From Vitellaria paradoxa (taxonomy: Eukaryota; Streptophyta; Magnoliopsida; Ericales; Sapotaceae), in NCBI GenBank assembly GCA_019916065.1, contig CM034238.1:31629721-31693720 (forward strand): a stretch of 64,000 bases of DNA, given 5' to 3'. A program made the position numbers and the translations under genes. Of this stretch, positions 1-11,819 are shown piece after piece (position 1 is the stretch's first letter; each line of letters starts with the position of its first letter). Below the pieces are notes generated by a model. It was not told the DNA's origin. It made no database searches and worked only from the letters and a program-made list of their open reading frames with translations.

Positions 1-800
1 TTTTATTAACTTCTTTTTCATTTCCTGTCGATAAGATTTCAATCTTATTGCAACTAATTCTCTCTTCTCATCAAGCGAATCTAAGCTAACACCTATAGTC
101 TTATCATTCTTCCTTTGATCAAGAGCTACTATATGAATAGTGGGCATGCCGACCTCCGATGGAATGACTGCTTCCATCCTATAGGTAAAAGAAAATGGTG
201 ACTCACCCGTTGATCTCCTTGGGGTAGTTCTGTATGTCCAAAGCACTGTTGGTAGCTCATTAATCCAATTGCCTTTAGCTGTCTCCAACTTATTCTTTAT
301 GCCATTGAGATGCCTTAACCTGCCCATTGCTTTCAAGGTAGGTAGGTGATGAATAAACATTCTTGATCCCATACCTTGAAATATATTCCCTGAACGGAGT
401 GCTATCGAATTGGGTTCCATTGTCGAAAATTAGTGTTCTAGGGATGCCATACTTTGTGATGATGTTCTTCTAGACAAACCGAATGGTATCAGCATCCTTA
501 ATGTGGGCCAAGGGCTTTACTTCTACCCATTTAGTAAAATAATCTGTGTTGACCACTAACCACTTTCTATTCCTAGTAACAGTAGGTAGTGGTCCCACTA
601 TATCCAGATCCCATTGAGCAAATGGCCACAGACTTGTGAGGGGACTAAGCTCCCAAGCATGCTTATGTGGAGTAGGGGAAAATTTTTGATACTTCTTGTA
701 TTTCTGAACATAGGCCTGAGCATCCTTTCTTATTCTTGGCCACCAATACCCTTGAATGATTACTCTGTGTGTTAAATATCTGCCCCTATAGTATGTGCTT
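1..800 (-). pseudogene. Ty3/gypsy integrase fragment
   Basis: Integrase would join element cDNA to host DNA. On the minus strand I read the end of the H2C2 zinc-binding region (motif IIQGYWWPRIRKDA, about 690-750), then the first catalytic Asp block (DIVGPLPTVTRNRKWLVV, about 550-610), then the second Asp block (IPRTLIFDNGTQFDSTPF, about 395-450). The two zinc-binding cysteines expected after IRKDA read as tyrosines (YVQKYKKYQ), so the zinc domain is damaged. In-frame stops also occur. The third catalytic residue, Glu, would lie in the region near 320-360, but the reading there is broken. The gene continues beyond the left edge. Confidence 0.75.
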
Positions 801-1560
801 TATAAACCCCTTCATGTATTTCATAAAGAAAATTTTGAACTTTATAAAAATGAACATAAAGAAGATAGGGACTTGTGAAAGACCTTTTATACAACTTATG
901 ATCAAGGGACAGCCAGAATTTTATCGCCTTTATTCTCAGCTTTCTTACTTGTACCTTATCCTTGGGAAGAACTCCATCTTGGAGATAGGAAATGATTAGA
1001 TTCATCTAAAATGAACCCAAAGCTATACAAGCCACCTCTTCAAATTTAAACATGTTTGGCCTTTCTAATACCTCCAGGAAAATGGTATCTATTAATCTCA
1101 TCCTTGGGAATACAGGTAACGTTGCTAGAGCATCAATATAAGTGTTATGATCTCTCCCAATCAATTCAATTCTAATGACATTGAATCCTTTTAACCTTTA
1201 TTTTGAAAGATCTAAGTATTCAACCATCCTTTCATTCCTTGCTATATATTCACCCTTTAATTGATTTACCAACAACTAAGAATCTATTTTAATCACTAAA
1301 TTCCTTGCAAACAAATGCCGAGCAATATTAAGTCCAGCTAAAAGAATCTTATACTCAGCTTCATTATTAGTTGGTTTGAAACCCAGCTTAACAACATATC
1401 CAATGATCACCCCCTCAGGAGTTGTCAAAACCACACCTACCCCAGTACCCTTTTTAAGCAAGGACCAATCCACTTCAATTTGCCATGATGGTGTAATTGC
1501 TTTTGCTTCTGAATTAATCTCTAGTTGTCATACCTCATGTATCCACTTAGAAAGCTAGAG
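772..1560 (-). pseudogene. Ty3/gypsy RNase H and RNase H-integrase linker remnant
   Basis: RNase H degrades the RNA strand of the RNA-DNA hybrid during reverse transcription. The stretch 1276-1473 (minus) carries GVGVVLTTPEGVIIGY, then the NNEAEY motif with the catalytic Glu, and ends in KIDS, the block with the next catalytic Asp. The next codon is a TAG stop, after which the same reading continues as LLVNQLKGEYIARNERMV. The stop probably replaced a Gln codon. At 772-1005 the linker toward integrase is recognisable (DGVLPKDKVQVRKLRIKA, then LYKRSFTSPYLLYV). It is not functional. Confidence 0.65.
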
Positions 1561-1569
1561 GAGTAAACT

Positions 1570-2250
1570 CTGCTACAAAATTGACCAAGACTTATACCTT
1601 TATTGCTGTCCTCCATACAAATCCGATGTCAAATACTCCAAGAACTACTACCCATTTTGCCATCCTTCTTATAATATTTGCTTTCTTCAAAAACTGGCTA
1701 ATCGATTGATCAGTGACTGCCTAAATAGTACGAGCATAAAAATAATGAGCCAACTTTCAAGATGCCACTACCAACGCCAGAGTGAACTTTTCCAGAGGTA
1801 AATATCTAGTCTCTGCTCATATAAAGTCTTTTTTACATAATAGACGAGTTTCTATTTTCCATCTTCCTCTTTCAAAAGGACAGCACTAACCGCCTGATCT
1901 GACACTGCCAAATAAAGTTGCAAAACATTTCCTGACTAGGGGTTGACAAAATGGGAGCAGTTGTTAGATACTTTTTTAGCCTCTCCAGTGCTTGATCAGC
2001 TTCCTCATCCCAAACCATCTTATTTGCTCCCTTTAATAAGTTGAAGAATAGTCGGTATTTATATGATGTTCGGCTGATAAATCTGTTAAGTGTCGCCACT
2101 ATTCTTGTAAATTTTTTAACGTCTTTCTTCGTACATAGTAGGACTACTGCTTCAGTAGCTCGAGTTGGTCAGGATTTGCTTCAATTCCTAGTTTGGCGAC
2201 CAAGTGGTCTAAAACCTTTCCTGAACTTACTCTAAACACACACTTGGCAG
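1570..2250 (-). pseudogene. Ty3/gypsy RT thumb/connection and first RNase H-like region, remnant
   Basis: The minus-strand reading at 1872-2099 includes LNRFISRTSYKYRLFFNLL followed by MVWDEEADQALERLKKYL. This is the usual sequence between the RT palm and RNase H of plant gypsy elements. The flanking stretches to 1570 and 2250 are in several frames with stops. It follows the RT fragments directly in the expected order. Nothing here could give an active product. Confidence 0.6.
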
Positions 2251-2259
2251 CATTGAGCT

Positions 2260-2959
2260 TCAAACCATACTCATCAAGGGTAAAGAATACATGTTGTAGA
2301 TGATGAATATGAGTCTCAAGTGCTTTGCTTTTAACACCATATCATCTATATATACCTCCATTGTCCTGTCGAAATCATCGTTGAATATCTTTGTGACTAG
2401 TTGTTGATAAGTAGCACCAGCATTCTTGAGTCCAAATGGTATAACCTTGTAATAGTAAATTCCCCTTGGAATGATAAATGAAGTTTTCTCCTCATCAGGC
2501 TTACGCATTAGAATTTGATGGTACCCCCTATATACATCCAAAAATGACATCCCTGAACTTTTTGCTGTTGAATCCACGAGTTGATCAATTTTTGATAGTG
2601 GGAAAGGATCCTTAGGGCATGCTTTTATTCAAGTCTATATAATCAACATAGACCCTCCATTTCCCGTTCTTATTCTTAACCACTACTTTATTTACTAGCC
2701 ACTTAGGATATAAAACCTCCCTAATGGCTTCAGCATCCAGTAGCTTGCCGACCTCATCAATCACAGCTTCAGTATATTGCAGAGCAAATCCCCTTACTTT
2801 TTGAATCACAAGTTTTACTCTTAGATTGACATTCAGCTTATGACTCATAACATTAGGAGAAATAACTAGCATTTCTTCAAGAGTCCAGGTAAATGTACCT
2901 ACGATGTTCAACAACATCTCTGTTAATTCTAGCTTTTTTCTCAAGATCTCTACCAACAT
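2260..2959 (-). pseudogene. Ty3/gypsy reverse transcriptase, frameshifted
   Basis: Two overlapping-order minus-strand ORFs (2612-2959 and 2260-2577) form the RT. The first has the N-terminal block KWLVNKVVVKNKNGKWRVYV and then DYIDLNKSMP. The second has FLDVYRGYHQILMRKPDEEK, the PFGLKNAGATYQ block and the catalytic YIDDM box. The two ORFs are in different frames (their ends differ by a non-multiple of three), so a frameshift lies near 2580-2612. The catalytic Asp pair of YIDD survives, but the gene cannot be read through. Confidence 0.8.
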
Positions 2960-3119
2960 CGTTAATCTTAGGGGGTATCCTGGGGCATCTTTGTGAGTTC
3001 GACCTGCTCAGGTAAGGACTTAGACTTTAGAGCAATAGCGACACACCTCTTTGATTTATCTTGATCCCCTCTAATCTCTATTACTTCATCTACATATGGG
3101 AACTTTAAAGCTTAATGGT

Positions 3120-3420
3120 AGGTAAAGGGGATAGCTTTTAGCATATGAATCTAGGATCTCCCTACAATGGCATTATAAGAAGATGGTGCATCCACGACTG
3201 TAAATTCTACTTCGTATTCTACTGGACCAATTAGAATAGGAATAATAACCTTCCCTAGTAGCCAAACTGAAATGGAATTGAAACTAATTAAAGGACAATC
3301 AGCTAGTTCCAAAACCTCATTTATAAGTCCTAGCTTCTTGAACAAACCAAGGAGTATGACTTCAGTTGAACTTCCTGTATCAACCAGGATCCTCTTCACA
3401 TCTGATTCAAACATCTTTAA
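3120..3420 (-). pseudogene. Ty3/gypsy aspartic protease fragment
   Basis: The minus-strand ORF 3151-3414 contains VKRILVDTGSSTEVI with an intact DTGS active-site triad, then the VEFTVVDAPSSYNAIVGRS block that ends retroviral-type proteases of plant Ty3 elements. The element protease cuts the Gag-Pol polyprotein and works as a dimer, so one DTG(S) per monomer is normal. It sits between gag (higher coordinates) and RT (lower coordinates), the usual place. The flanks carry stops. Confidence 0.75.
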
Positions 3421-5235
3421 GGGTGAACACTAGTGCATCATTATGTGGTTACTGACCCCCTTGCTTTCATATTCGTAGAATGATATTCCCCGGGCGTTCT
3501 CTCTCCTTGGGTGTTTGCTCGGGAAACCAATAATCTTAAGAACCTCCCATACCTTTCCAACATTTTACTCTTTTGCTCGAGGATAGGCAACAATACTTTA
3601 AGGATGATTTTCTATGTGAATAACATGAATGACTGGTAGTTTATATAAGCTTCTCCTTAGCCTGGCCCTTAGTGGTGGTCGTGCTTTTTCCAGGTAATCC
3701 TCTTTTTCAGTCTCTTCCCTTTTTCTTCTCTGATCTCCTCGTGGAGCTCAGGGTTGATCATCTACTACCGTCATTTTTGCCTCATCAATATTCTTCTTTA
3801 GATGGCTTTCTTTTATTAAATCCTCTAGGAGATATCGTATGATCAACATGCTCATATACAGTACCTCTTATTCTAATGGTATGAATAATAATCTTTATGA
3901 TTCTCTTTACCTAAAAGTCAGACAATATATTCGGCCACCTAAAATATGGCTTATTCTTGATCTGAGGGAATATTTTGAAGATCAATTTCTTGAAAATTAT
4001 GTTGACAGCTTCAAAAACGGACTTCTTATCATCAATAAATTCTCCTCTCTCTCCTTTTGGCTTTCCTTCCTTTGACCCAAATGACCTTATCTCGTCCTTT
4101 ACTCTGGCGTACTTTTTGATTCTGCACATTAAATCATACATATTTACTACTAGTTTTTTTGTCAAGGAAAGACAGAGTTTATCTCCTTTCTGTAACCCAA
4201 GCTTACAAGAAGTCACTACCAGTTGCTTTGTGTAACCTTTCACCTCAATGTAGAACTCCATATACCCTTAGGAGCAATCCCTAAGGCTCTTATTATTCTT
4301 CTTCTTCATGGTAAGAAGCACATCAGTAGTTTTTGGCTATTTAACATTAGCCAAAAATCTTGTGATAAACCCCTCAATAAGCTGTTTCCAATAACTTATA
4401 CTTCCTCTGGGTAACTTATGGAACCACTGGAGTGCTATATCCCCCAAGCTTGATGGAAATACTCAGCACATGAACTCATCATCCTAACTCCATAACATCA
4501 TGGTCTGCATGAAGTGTCGGTAATGTGTTAGGGGGTCAGATTTCCCATCATATACTGTGAACCGATGGGTTACAAGCTTTTTAGGGGTTCTGATTCATAT
4601 ATGTTGCTAGTAAATGGGAAGGTAGAAATCCTTTCCAATGCTTTTCTTACCATCATCTGGGTGGATTTATAAACATGTACCCAATATACAGTGGCTTTTC
4701 TACCTCCTTAGACTTTCTGAATTTCTTCATTTTGGTCAGCACCATATCATCAAGGGATGAGTTTTTTCTTATATCCAAATGCTTCTTTTGACTAGATTAC
4801 TTTCTATTGAAAGCAACTTCCTTCTACATGCCCTAGCCCTTTGTCGTTGTATAGACTCCTGGCATTGAATTTGGGTTGAACGTGTACCCAAAAGTTCCAC
4901 ACTAGAAGTAGCTCTGGGTCTAGTATCTCCTTTTCATCTGGCACTTGGATTTCTTTCATTTCGTGCACCCTTTCCTTGCCTACCCCATGCTTCTAGCTAA
5001 TTATCATACAGAGCATCATAACTTCATCTGTACTCCAATTAGATTGCTCATGGTCAGAATGATCGTGGTTTTTTCATTTTCCTTTTTCTTCATTGAGCTT
5101 TTAAAGGATCTCCTCTAATTTTGCTTGTTTCACATCAGCCTCAGCTTGTAAATCTTGCCTCCTCTCAATTGCTTTTGGATTATTGTTTCTGCGTTACCTT
5201 ATTATTGTTTGTCATGGAGTCATAATGATAAGTGC
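3420..5235 (-). pseudogene. Ty3/gypsy gag, degenerate
   Basis: Gag forms the virus-like particle. On the minus strand, about 4350-4450 reads WFHKLPRGSISYWKQLIEGF, and 3911-4261 reads EVKGYTKQLVVTSCKLGL, then LVVNMYDLMCRIKKYARVKD. These are the core blocks of the plant retrotransposon gag family. The segment is broken into several frames. A likely N-terminal part with charged, coiled-coil-like residues lies near 5100-5235. The zinc-knuckle region between gag and protease is too decayed to identify. Confidence 0.6.
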
Positions 5236-5381
5236 ACTCCCTTTCTACCTGGGGAGTTCCGTTTCATATGCTCTTCGTGGAGATTGTAGAGGTGTTGTAT
5301 CGCGGTCTAAAGTCATTTTTTATGAAATTCACAAGAACACAAAACTCCTAAGAACATAAGGATATGGGGAACAAAGAAATA

Positions 5382-5397
5382 GGCCCCACAGTGGGCA
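5382..5397 (-). other. Primer-binding site of the left gypsy element
   Basis: On the minus strand this reads TGCCCACTGTGGGGCC, preceded by TTTAG. It resembles the TGGCGCCCAC...GTGGGG type primer-binding sites of plant Tat-like gypsy elements. It lies upstream of gag in the right orientation and should mark the inner edge of a 5' LTR starting near 5404. Confidence 0.5.
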
Positions 5398-5464
5398 CTA
5401 AATATTCAACAATAGAAACTATCATTGCCTTGATTAGCACGTCAATCGAAAAAATTGATCATTA

Positions 5465-6268
5465 CCGTGGTGTATGCTATTTGCAGATGATATTGTTTTA
5501 GTAGATGAGACGAGAGAATGAGTGAATGTTAAGCTAGAATTGTGGCGGAAAATGTTAGAGACAAAAAGGGTTTATGCTAAGCTGATGTAAGACGGAATAT
5601 ATGGAATATAAGTTTAGTCAAAAGTAGGATAACGGGTAGTATAGATGTAAGTTTAGGCACACAAAAAATTGTAGAGAAAGATAAATTTAGGTACCTTGGA
5701 TCTATGGTGCAACAAGATGGAGGGATTGATACTGATGTAAATCACAGGATTCAAACCGGGAGTGCTTCGGGGGTCTTGTGCGACCGAAGAGTCCCCCTCA
5801 AGATGAAAGGAAAGTATTATAAGGTGGCAGTTAGACCAGCGCTGCTATATGGATCAGAGTATTGGGCAGTAGAGCATAATCATGGTCAGAAGATGGCAGT
5901 TGCAGAGATGAAGATGCTAAGGTGGATGTGTGGGATTACAAGGAAAGATAGGATTAAGAACGATGAGATTATGGGCAAAGTAGGAATAGCACCGATTGAA
6001 AATAAAATGAGAGAAAATCGATTAAGATGGTTTGGCAATGTTAGAAGGCGTCCAGCGGAGGCACCTATTAGAAGGTGTGAAAGTATAGAGATTGATAGGA
6101 GTAGGAGATGTAGAGGAAGACCCAAGAAAAGTTGAAAAAAAACTATTAAACATGACCTGACCTACCTAAATCTATCGGAGGACATGACCCTAAACAAATC
6201 TAATTAGCGTCGACAAATCCATATAGCCGACCCCACCTAGTGGGAAAATGCTTGGTTTGGTTTGGTTT
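5465..6268 (+). mobile_element. 3' end of an RTE-type LINE (non-LTR retrotransposon), degenerate
   Basis: The plus strand starts with the RT catalytic box LFADDIVLV (FADD at 5480-5491). After a premature TGA it continues as VNVKLELWR, then shifts frame. The largest open part, 5704-6135 (143 codons), covers the RT thumb and C-terminus: LYGSEYWAVEHNHGQKMAVA, LRWMCGITRKDRIKN, LRWFGNVRRRPAEAPIRRC. After its stop the homologous reading continues (DLTYLNLSEDMTLNKS, then HIADPT) to a short TTTGG/TTGG-rich tail at about 6251-6268. That is typical of plant RTE LINEs, which end in short tandem repeats and are usually 5'-truncated, as here. It is inactive. Confidence 0.8.
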
Positions 6269-8780
6269 ATATATATACATATATCAGAGTACATGACGGT
6301 TCACTTTATTTTAAATGCCTTTTATTCCATATTTAATATTTTCTACTTAGCATTAAATGCGCGTGGAAAAAATGAGTGTAGTGGTTAAATACAACCTTCA
6401 AAAATGTACAATATCACATCTGTCTATCATTTGTAAAGTACTAAACTAACGGGGCTAACTATGAGATAATAAATTCAGTTCATTTATTACTATTTTGTAT
6501 TTACTGTTAGAATCACACTAACTCTCTTATATTTAATGGTGCAATCCAGTTGAGATACTCACTTATTCATTAATTAAGCACCCAAAACACTCTTACTCAT
6601 TTGTATTTGTGTCCAGCACAATGCCACGTGTCTCTGGTGATTTCTGTACTTATATATATATATATATATATAGATCACCGTGGATGGAAGACAATAATGT
6701 AAACACATTAGCATATTCTCACAAGTACTTACTAATGCATTAGAGAGAAGAGGCTGAGAAAGAGACACTTGACTCCTAGTTTGGTGGCCGAAATTAACGA
6801 CCCCATGTATGCTCACCTGCATGAGAGCAGAATACTCATAAAATCAAATTAATAGGCAACATGTTTGAAACAAATCCCACCAAGAGTCTCTAATTCAAGT
6901 TTGACATGCCAAGAAATTTTAATGTCTACAAGGAAATATTTGATTTGATAATTTTTCATGTTCTAGATTTTTATTTCTATATTATTTTGCATGTGTTCTA
7001 GATTTTTTAGGCGCGGTCAATATTGGCATTACTCCAAGATTGTGAGTGTAATTGGTTTCCATGTGCATGAAGGCATATAATCTTAGCCTTTAGTTAAAGT
7101 TAATATGATTGGTTTTGTACAAAAGAAGAGAATAAAATAAAATAAAGTGCTCATTCTTAACGACCCCATGTATGTTCACCTGCATGAGAGCAGAATACCC
7201 CATGTATGTTCACCTGCATGAGAGCAGAATACCCCATGTATGTTCACCTGCGTGGTCTACATGAAATGACCGTTTATCATAGGTCTACTCTTGGCCAAAA
7301 TTCACATTCATAAGATTTTAAGATCCTAAAAAAATATTTTTAAGCAAGTTTATTATCAACTTAACAAATTTTAGATCAATCTAAACTAGTATTGTGAAAT
7401 GATCATTTTATTACTGGTCTTTTTCTGTCCTCGCTTTGAATTCTGAGTTTCACAAAATACTGAAAATATTCATCAACATTTGTTTAATAGTTACGTAAAT
7501 TTCGATTTGATTTGAACTTGATTAAAAATTATTGTTTTATCATTGAACCTGTTTTTTTTTTTTTTTGCCAATATTTGCATTTTGAGCTCTATATAAGATG
7601 TGTTTCTTACTAGCTAAGCGAATTTTAACTCAAATCCAAATTTAGACCAGAAAAAAAATGTTAGTGTTAGCCATGAATATGTTTTTGGCTCATATTTGCA
7701 TTTTGAGAATTTGAAAAGGTTGAGAAATATTATTTTACATATTTCTTATTATCTAAGTAAATTTCAATCTAATTCAAATTTGGGCCAAAAATAGTAATTT
7801 TTTTCCTAAGCCTATTTTCACATTTTAGGCTTCCAAAAGAGTTAATGAATATTGCTTGACATATTTCTATTCGTTAACCAAATTACAAATTAAAAACGAC
7901 TAATTTACTCTAAGACCCGTTATCAAAATTTGTATTATGAACATTCTAAAAGATTAAGAAATATTTAGCAACATAATTTTTGTAATTGTTAAAAATATAA
8001 AAACATAAACTTTAATTTCATAGTCATTAAAAAAAATTGATAGTAAATTTTTACTACATTTCATTTTTATTACATTATATTCAAAATATATAACTTAACA
8101 TGATTTTTATGTTAGCAATAAAGTAAAAGAATGAAATAAACATTTTATTTCCATCCTACCACCATTCTTATTCTCATTCAATTCCATTTTACTTCCTTGT
8201 AGCAAATTAGCACTTGGTATAAATATTCATATATTTAGATTTGCATGAGTGGAAGATCCCCCAAATTTCACTTGAAAAGAAATAATGTTTAATAGAGGTG
8301 AGTATACCTTGACTCTCAGTCTCGGGCGATTCTTAGGGACATCGTGACACAAAGGGTGGTGTGAGGGAAAAAAGAAAACAACACAAATTAATTAATATGA
8401 GACTGGGTCCTTGCAATTGTTTAATATCTGTGTTTAAAAAAAAAAGAAAAAAAAAACTATGTAGAAGGTGTTTGAAATTTTAAAAAACTCAAAAGAATTT
8501 TAACTACTATCAACTTTTTTAACAGTTTTTAATTAAATTTTATTACATATCACTTTTATACTAATTTTTAATCTTTTTTAGTAAACCAAATACTACCATA
8601 ATCAAAAGTTTTTGCTATAATTTATTATTAGAGTAATGTGACAACATAATTTGCATAATAAAACATATTTTGGTGGGTCATAATTTTAACAATAATAAAT
8701 TTATAAATACTCGCGTTATTTTAATAATAAATTCTAATAGAAAATTATAATATAATAATACTGTTCATGTATTAATTGTA
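6269..8780. other. Noncoding AT-rich spacer with simple repeats
   Basis: I see no gene here. It holds a (TA)11 tract at 6651-6672, a 34-bp tandem repeat at 7164-7250, a 15-nt T run near 7552-7566 and an A-rich tract near 8435. The stretch 7380-8210 has spaced phrases such as GATCATTTTATTAC and AATTTCGATTTGATTTGAA. They resemble, in reverse, the modules of the repeat at 27361-28315, so it may be another decayed copy of that family. Confidence 0.6.
7164..7250. repeat. 34-bp tandem repeat, about 2.6 copies
   Basis: Units at 7164-7197, 7198-7231 and a partial unit 7232-7250 begin with CCCCATGTATGTTCACCTGC. The first two are identical over 34 bases. A fourth, nearly identical copy stands alone at 6801-6834, about 360 bases upstream, and shares the preceding CGA. 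Confidence 0.9.
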
Positions 8781-9117
8781 GGCCCCGTTTGGTGTTACTA
8801 AAAATCATCGAAAGTTATAAAAAGTTATAAATATTTGCTTACTTTTACTAATTTTTGTCATTTTTATTTTTTGTAAGTTTATTTTCAAAATTTAAAATTT
8901 ACAAAAAATTACAAAAAGTTATTCACTTTCTTCCACTTTTTCAACATTTGTCAACTTTTCAAATTATTTTTGACCAAAATCGTTATAACAACTTACTTTA
9001 CACTGTTCCAACAAATTATTTTGTTCACTTTTAATTGATTTTCTAAACACTAAAAAATAACTTAATATTTTTTAATTTTTATAATTTTTGTCCACTTTTA
9101 ATCGACCAAACGATCCC
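8781..9117. mobile_element. MITE with GGCCCCGTTTGGT-type termini
   Basis: The left end reads GGCCCCGTTTGGTG and the right end, reverse-complemented, reads GGGATCGTTTGGTC. GTA flanks both sides (8778-8780 and 9118-9120), a possible 3-bp target duplication. The interior (337 bp) is full of AAAGTTATAAA/TTACAAAAA-type repeats and has no coding capacity. Size, TIR and 3-bp duplication fit a PIF/Harbinger-like MITE. Confidence 0.55.
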
Positions 9118-9600
9118 GTAGTGTAAACAAAAAGGTGAAGAAGGTAAAGGAGTGATGACCTCGGCTTGTTGAAAACGGGGGATGATTAGCCAATAAATAC
9201 AACCCCTTAACGTCATTTTTTTTTTTTTTTTTTTTTGTCCCTGGTGGTGGAGATTTCCAGAATAATTATTAATTACACTATTCGTCGATAACGTAAGCAA
9301 GATGAATGCCCCTAGGCGTGGGCCGGTCGGGATATACAAACAATAATATAAATATATCGAAGCCATCAAAGCTTAATTGCTCATGGCCTAAATATATATA
9401 TATTTTTCCTTTTCGGATTGAGAATAGAATGGGGTTCAAGCCACATCAATTCACTAAATTAAATTAAGTGAATTTAATATTATATGTTAAAACATAGACT
9501 TTACCGACCAAATTGATCTATGAGTCAATTAAAATGTGACAAAATATACTTATTCAAAGCTTACTATTATTCAAAGATGACATAATTCAAAATTTTAAAT
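9118..9600. other. Noncoding spacer
   Basis: I see no gene. It contains an 18-nt T run near 9219-9236 and a short (TA) tract near 9394. ORFs here are short and contain the homopolymer. Confidence 0.5.
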
Positions 9601-10242
9601 TGGAAGAAAACAAGCATTATAAAAACCCAACGATCTTGGCTTATTGATTAACTAAAACTCAAAACCAAACCATTTACACACCCATATATATTATAATGGA
9701 GACAATTCTCTACTACACATAAGAGTCCTACAAACCGGGTTAGGTCAATCGGGGCACAACTAACTAAGACCCAAGCAGTCAATTTGGATCATCTCCATGC
9801 GAGATATTCACCCGAACATGGTATCCCAAGTGCACTTCTTGGACCTACTAATGAAATCTAATCTTATGTAATTTCGTAGGATCCTTACTGTATTGAAAAT
9901 AACAGTATATCCCATAATTGGGGGCAATCATTATGGAATTTCCATGTACGCAGCAATCAATTGAATATTCAAATCCCCTAAAATCATATAATTAATGTCC
10001 ATTTGCCATCCTGGTAACACCCCAAGAGGATGTCTACATAAGGGATACTCCGCCAATCTCACAAGGTAAGTCATTTTTGCCCTACTAAAACTTTGCCAAA
10101 ATTGATAGAGGACTATTTGTTAACTTAAGTATTGGAGATCCTTTGGCAAGTATCACACTAGTGTTTCACAATTGATTCCGACGATCAAGAGGAGGAGGAA
10201 AGTTGCACATGACCTAGACTGACCTACAAAATTTCTGCTTTA
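9600..10242 (+). repeat. Probable LTR of a plus-strand gypsy element
   Basis: This stretch ends at a clear primer-binding site (10248-10263) and is followed by gag on the same strand, so by position it should be the 5' LTR. I cannot place the left edge: the start at 9600 is a guess from the change in composition. No second copy is in the window, so the two LTRs cannot be compared. Confidence 0.45.
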
Positions 10243-10247
10243 TTAGT

Positions 10248-10263
10248 TGGCGCCGTCTGTGGG
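10248..10263 (+). other. Primer-binding site of the plus-strand gypsy element
   Basis: TGGCGCCGTCTGTGGG, preceded by TTAGT. The same context, with one base changed, occurs on the minus strand at 22594-22609 in the nearly complete Tat element, next to its LTR. This PBS type is common in plant Tat-like Ty3 elements. Confidence 0.7.
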
Positions 10264-10284
10264 AGCAATAATTTTATCGGTTTC

Positions 10285-11705
10285 ATGGTCACAGCCAAAT
10301 TCGATATAGTAATGAATCAGCAGACAAATAATCCCCCCAACTTATTCCAATGGATAAACAAAATAATGAAAGAATGGCCATTGTCGAAAGATAAATTACT
10401 GAAACTATGGCAAGCTTGTAGACGCTGATTGCTAAGAATCAAGCGTTACTCCAACAAGTCCCTGACACATCGAAACTCCCGCCAATAGGGGTCGAAGGTG
10501 TTAATGGGTAGAACAATGAAGTTGCTACTGAGAACAGAGATCAAAATGGACAGAGTGAGGAACCTCAGCAGGAGGGCCGAGCAATTAATGTTGAAACGGA
10601 GAAAATAGCTATTTAGTTTCCCCACACATCGAGGTAACAGAGAGGCGATCAGAAAACATCCTAAAAAGGGATGATTAGATTCGGGCATTGCAAGCCCAAA
10701 TGGTAGGAGTCTATGCTATAGTTAGAACTCCTAACCTAGCGGAAGATATGGTTAACAAGACAGGTTCACCTTTTATGCAGGCGATCATGGATTGATTGCA
10801 GTTGTTGAAGTTCAAGATGCCTACACTTGACACTTTTGATGGCTCCAAGGATCCACTCAATCACTTGGAAACATACAAAGGCACTGATGCATTTATAGGT
10901 AGTCTCGAGCGAATCATGTGCTCGGCTTTTCCTATCACAATCAAAGGCTTCGCTAAGATACGGTTCAATAAGATCAAGCCTAACACAATCAGCAGCTTTA
11001 CCTAATTAAGCAAGCTTTTTATAAGGCATTTTATCGGTGGTTAGAAATAGCAAAGGCTTGCTACCCACCTCCTGACCATCAGACAGGAAAGAGATGAGTA
11101 TTTAAGGGACTATGTGGAAAGATTTAACAAAGAACTACTCGAAGTAGATGAGGAAAATGATAAGGTGGCAATTACAACCTCCCTAATTGGCCTTAAATCC
11201 CCCAGGCTTATGGCGTCATTCGTAAAAAGGCCATCGGATAATATGGCGGAGCTTATGTTCAAGCCTAGAAGCACATCAATGTGGAGGATGCTATAAAAGC
11301 CAAAAGAGACCTCGATGTAAAAAGCAAGCTTGCTAGGAAAAGAAGAGACAGAGCAACTTGAAGGACAACCGAGAATCTAAGGCCCCCAGAAGATCCAAGC
11401 CGTGAGATCAAACTGGAAGGGGTAGAAGGTGATATGGCAAGCTAAGCCATAACTTTACTCCACTGATGACAAAGTTGGAGAATGTTCTATATGAGATCCG
11501 AGATGACATAACTTTAAAATGGTCCAAGAAGATAAAGACCTTAGTTGACAAAAGATCCCGAGTGAAATACTGTAGCTTTCACAGAGACCATAGACATGGT
11601 ACAGAGGATTGTTATGACTTGAAGAGGCAAATAGAAGAGCTAATAAGACAGGGAAGGCTTGGGAGGTTTGTTGCATGCGAGGGGGTAAGACAGATGAGCT
11701 AAACA
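10285..11705 (+). pseudogene. Ty3/gypsy gag, degenerate
   Basis: The best blocks are 10796-11005 (KMPTLDTFDGSKDPLNHLET, then TIKGFAKIRFNKIKP), 11114-11296 (ERFNKELLEVDEENDKVAIT) and 11466-11702 (KYCSFHRDHRHGTEDCYDLK, a zinc-binding-like Cys/His segment). The same blocks occur in the gag at 21056-22078, so the two elements are related. The first two blocks share a frame with stops between them, and the third is in another frame. The gene follows the PBS and precedes a protease remnant, as expected. Confidence 0.75.
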
Positions 11706-11819
11706 GAGAAGTCCCAATCAGGCCTAACAGAATTAGAGACCGATCAGAGAGAAAAAGTACACCATGGAGGTCAGAGAAGGAAGAGAAATGGTAGCGATCG
11801 AGTAGCTGAACAAGAGAGC

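Larger units (their letters stand above)
1..5404 (-). mobile_element. Degenerate Ty3/gypsy (probably Tat-lineage) retrotransposon, 5' part
   Basis: Read on the minus strand, this block has the order PBS, gag, aspartic protease, reverse transcriptase, RNase H, integrase, which is the Ty3/gypsy order (integrase last). It runs off the left edge of the window inside integrase, so the 3' end and 3' LTR are not seen. Many stops and frameshifts show it is dead. The PBS type and gag style resemble the plant Tat lineage; the lineage call is an inference. A LINE tail lies immediately outside the PBS, where the 5' LTR should be. Confidence 0.85.

Noticed and set aside
7164..7250. CRISPR-like array
   Set aside because: Units are directly adjacent without spacers, and the sequence is plant nuclear.
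9079..9369. 96-codon minus-strand ORF
   Set aside because: It spans an A/T homopolymer that encodes a Lys run and overlaps a MITE end; no family pattern.
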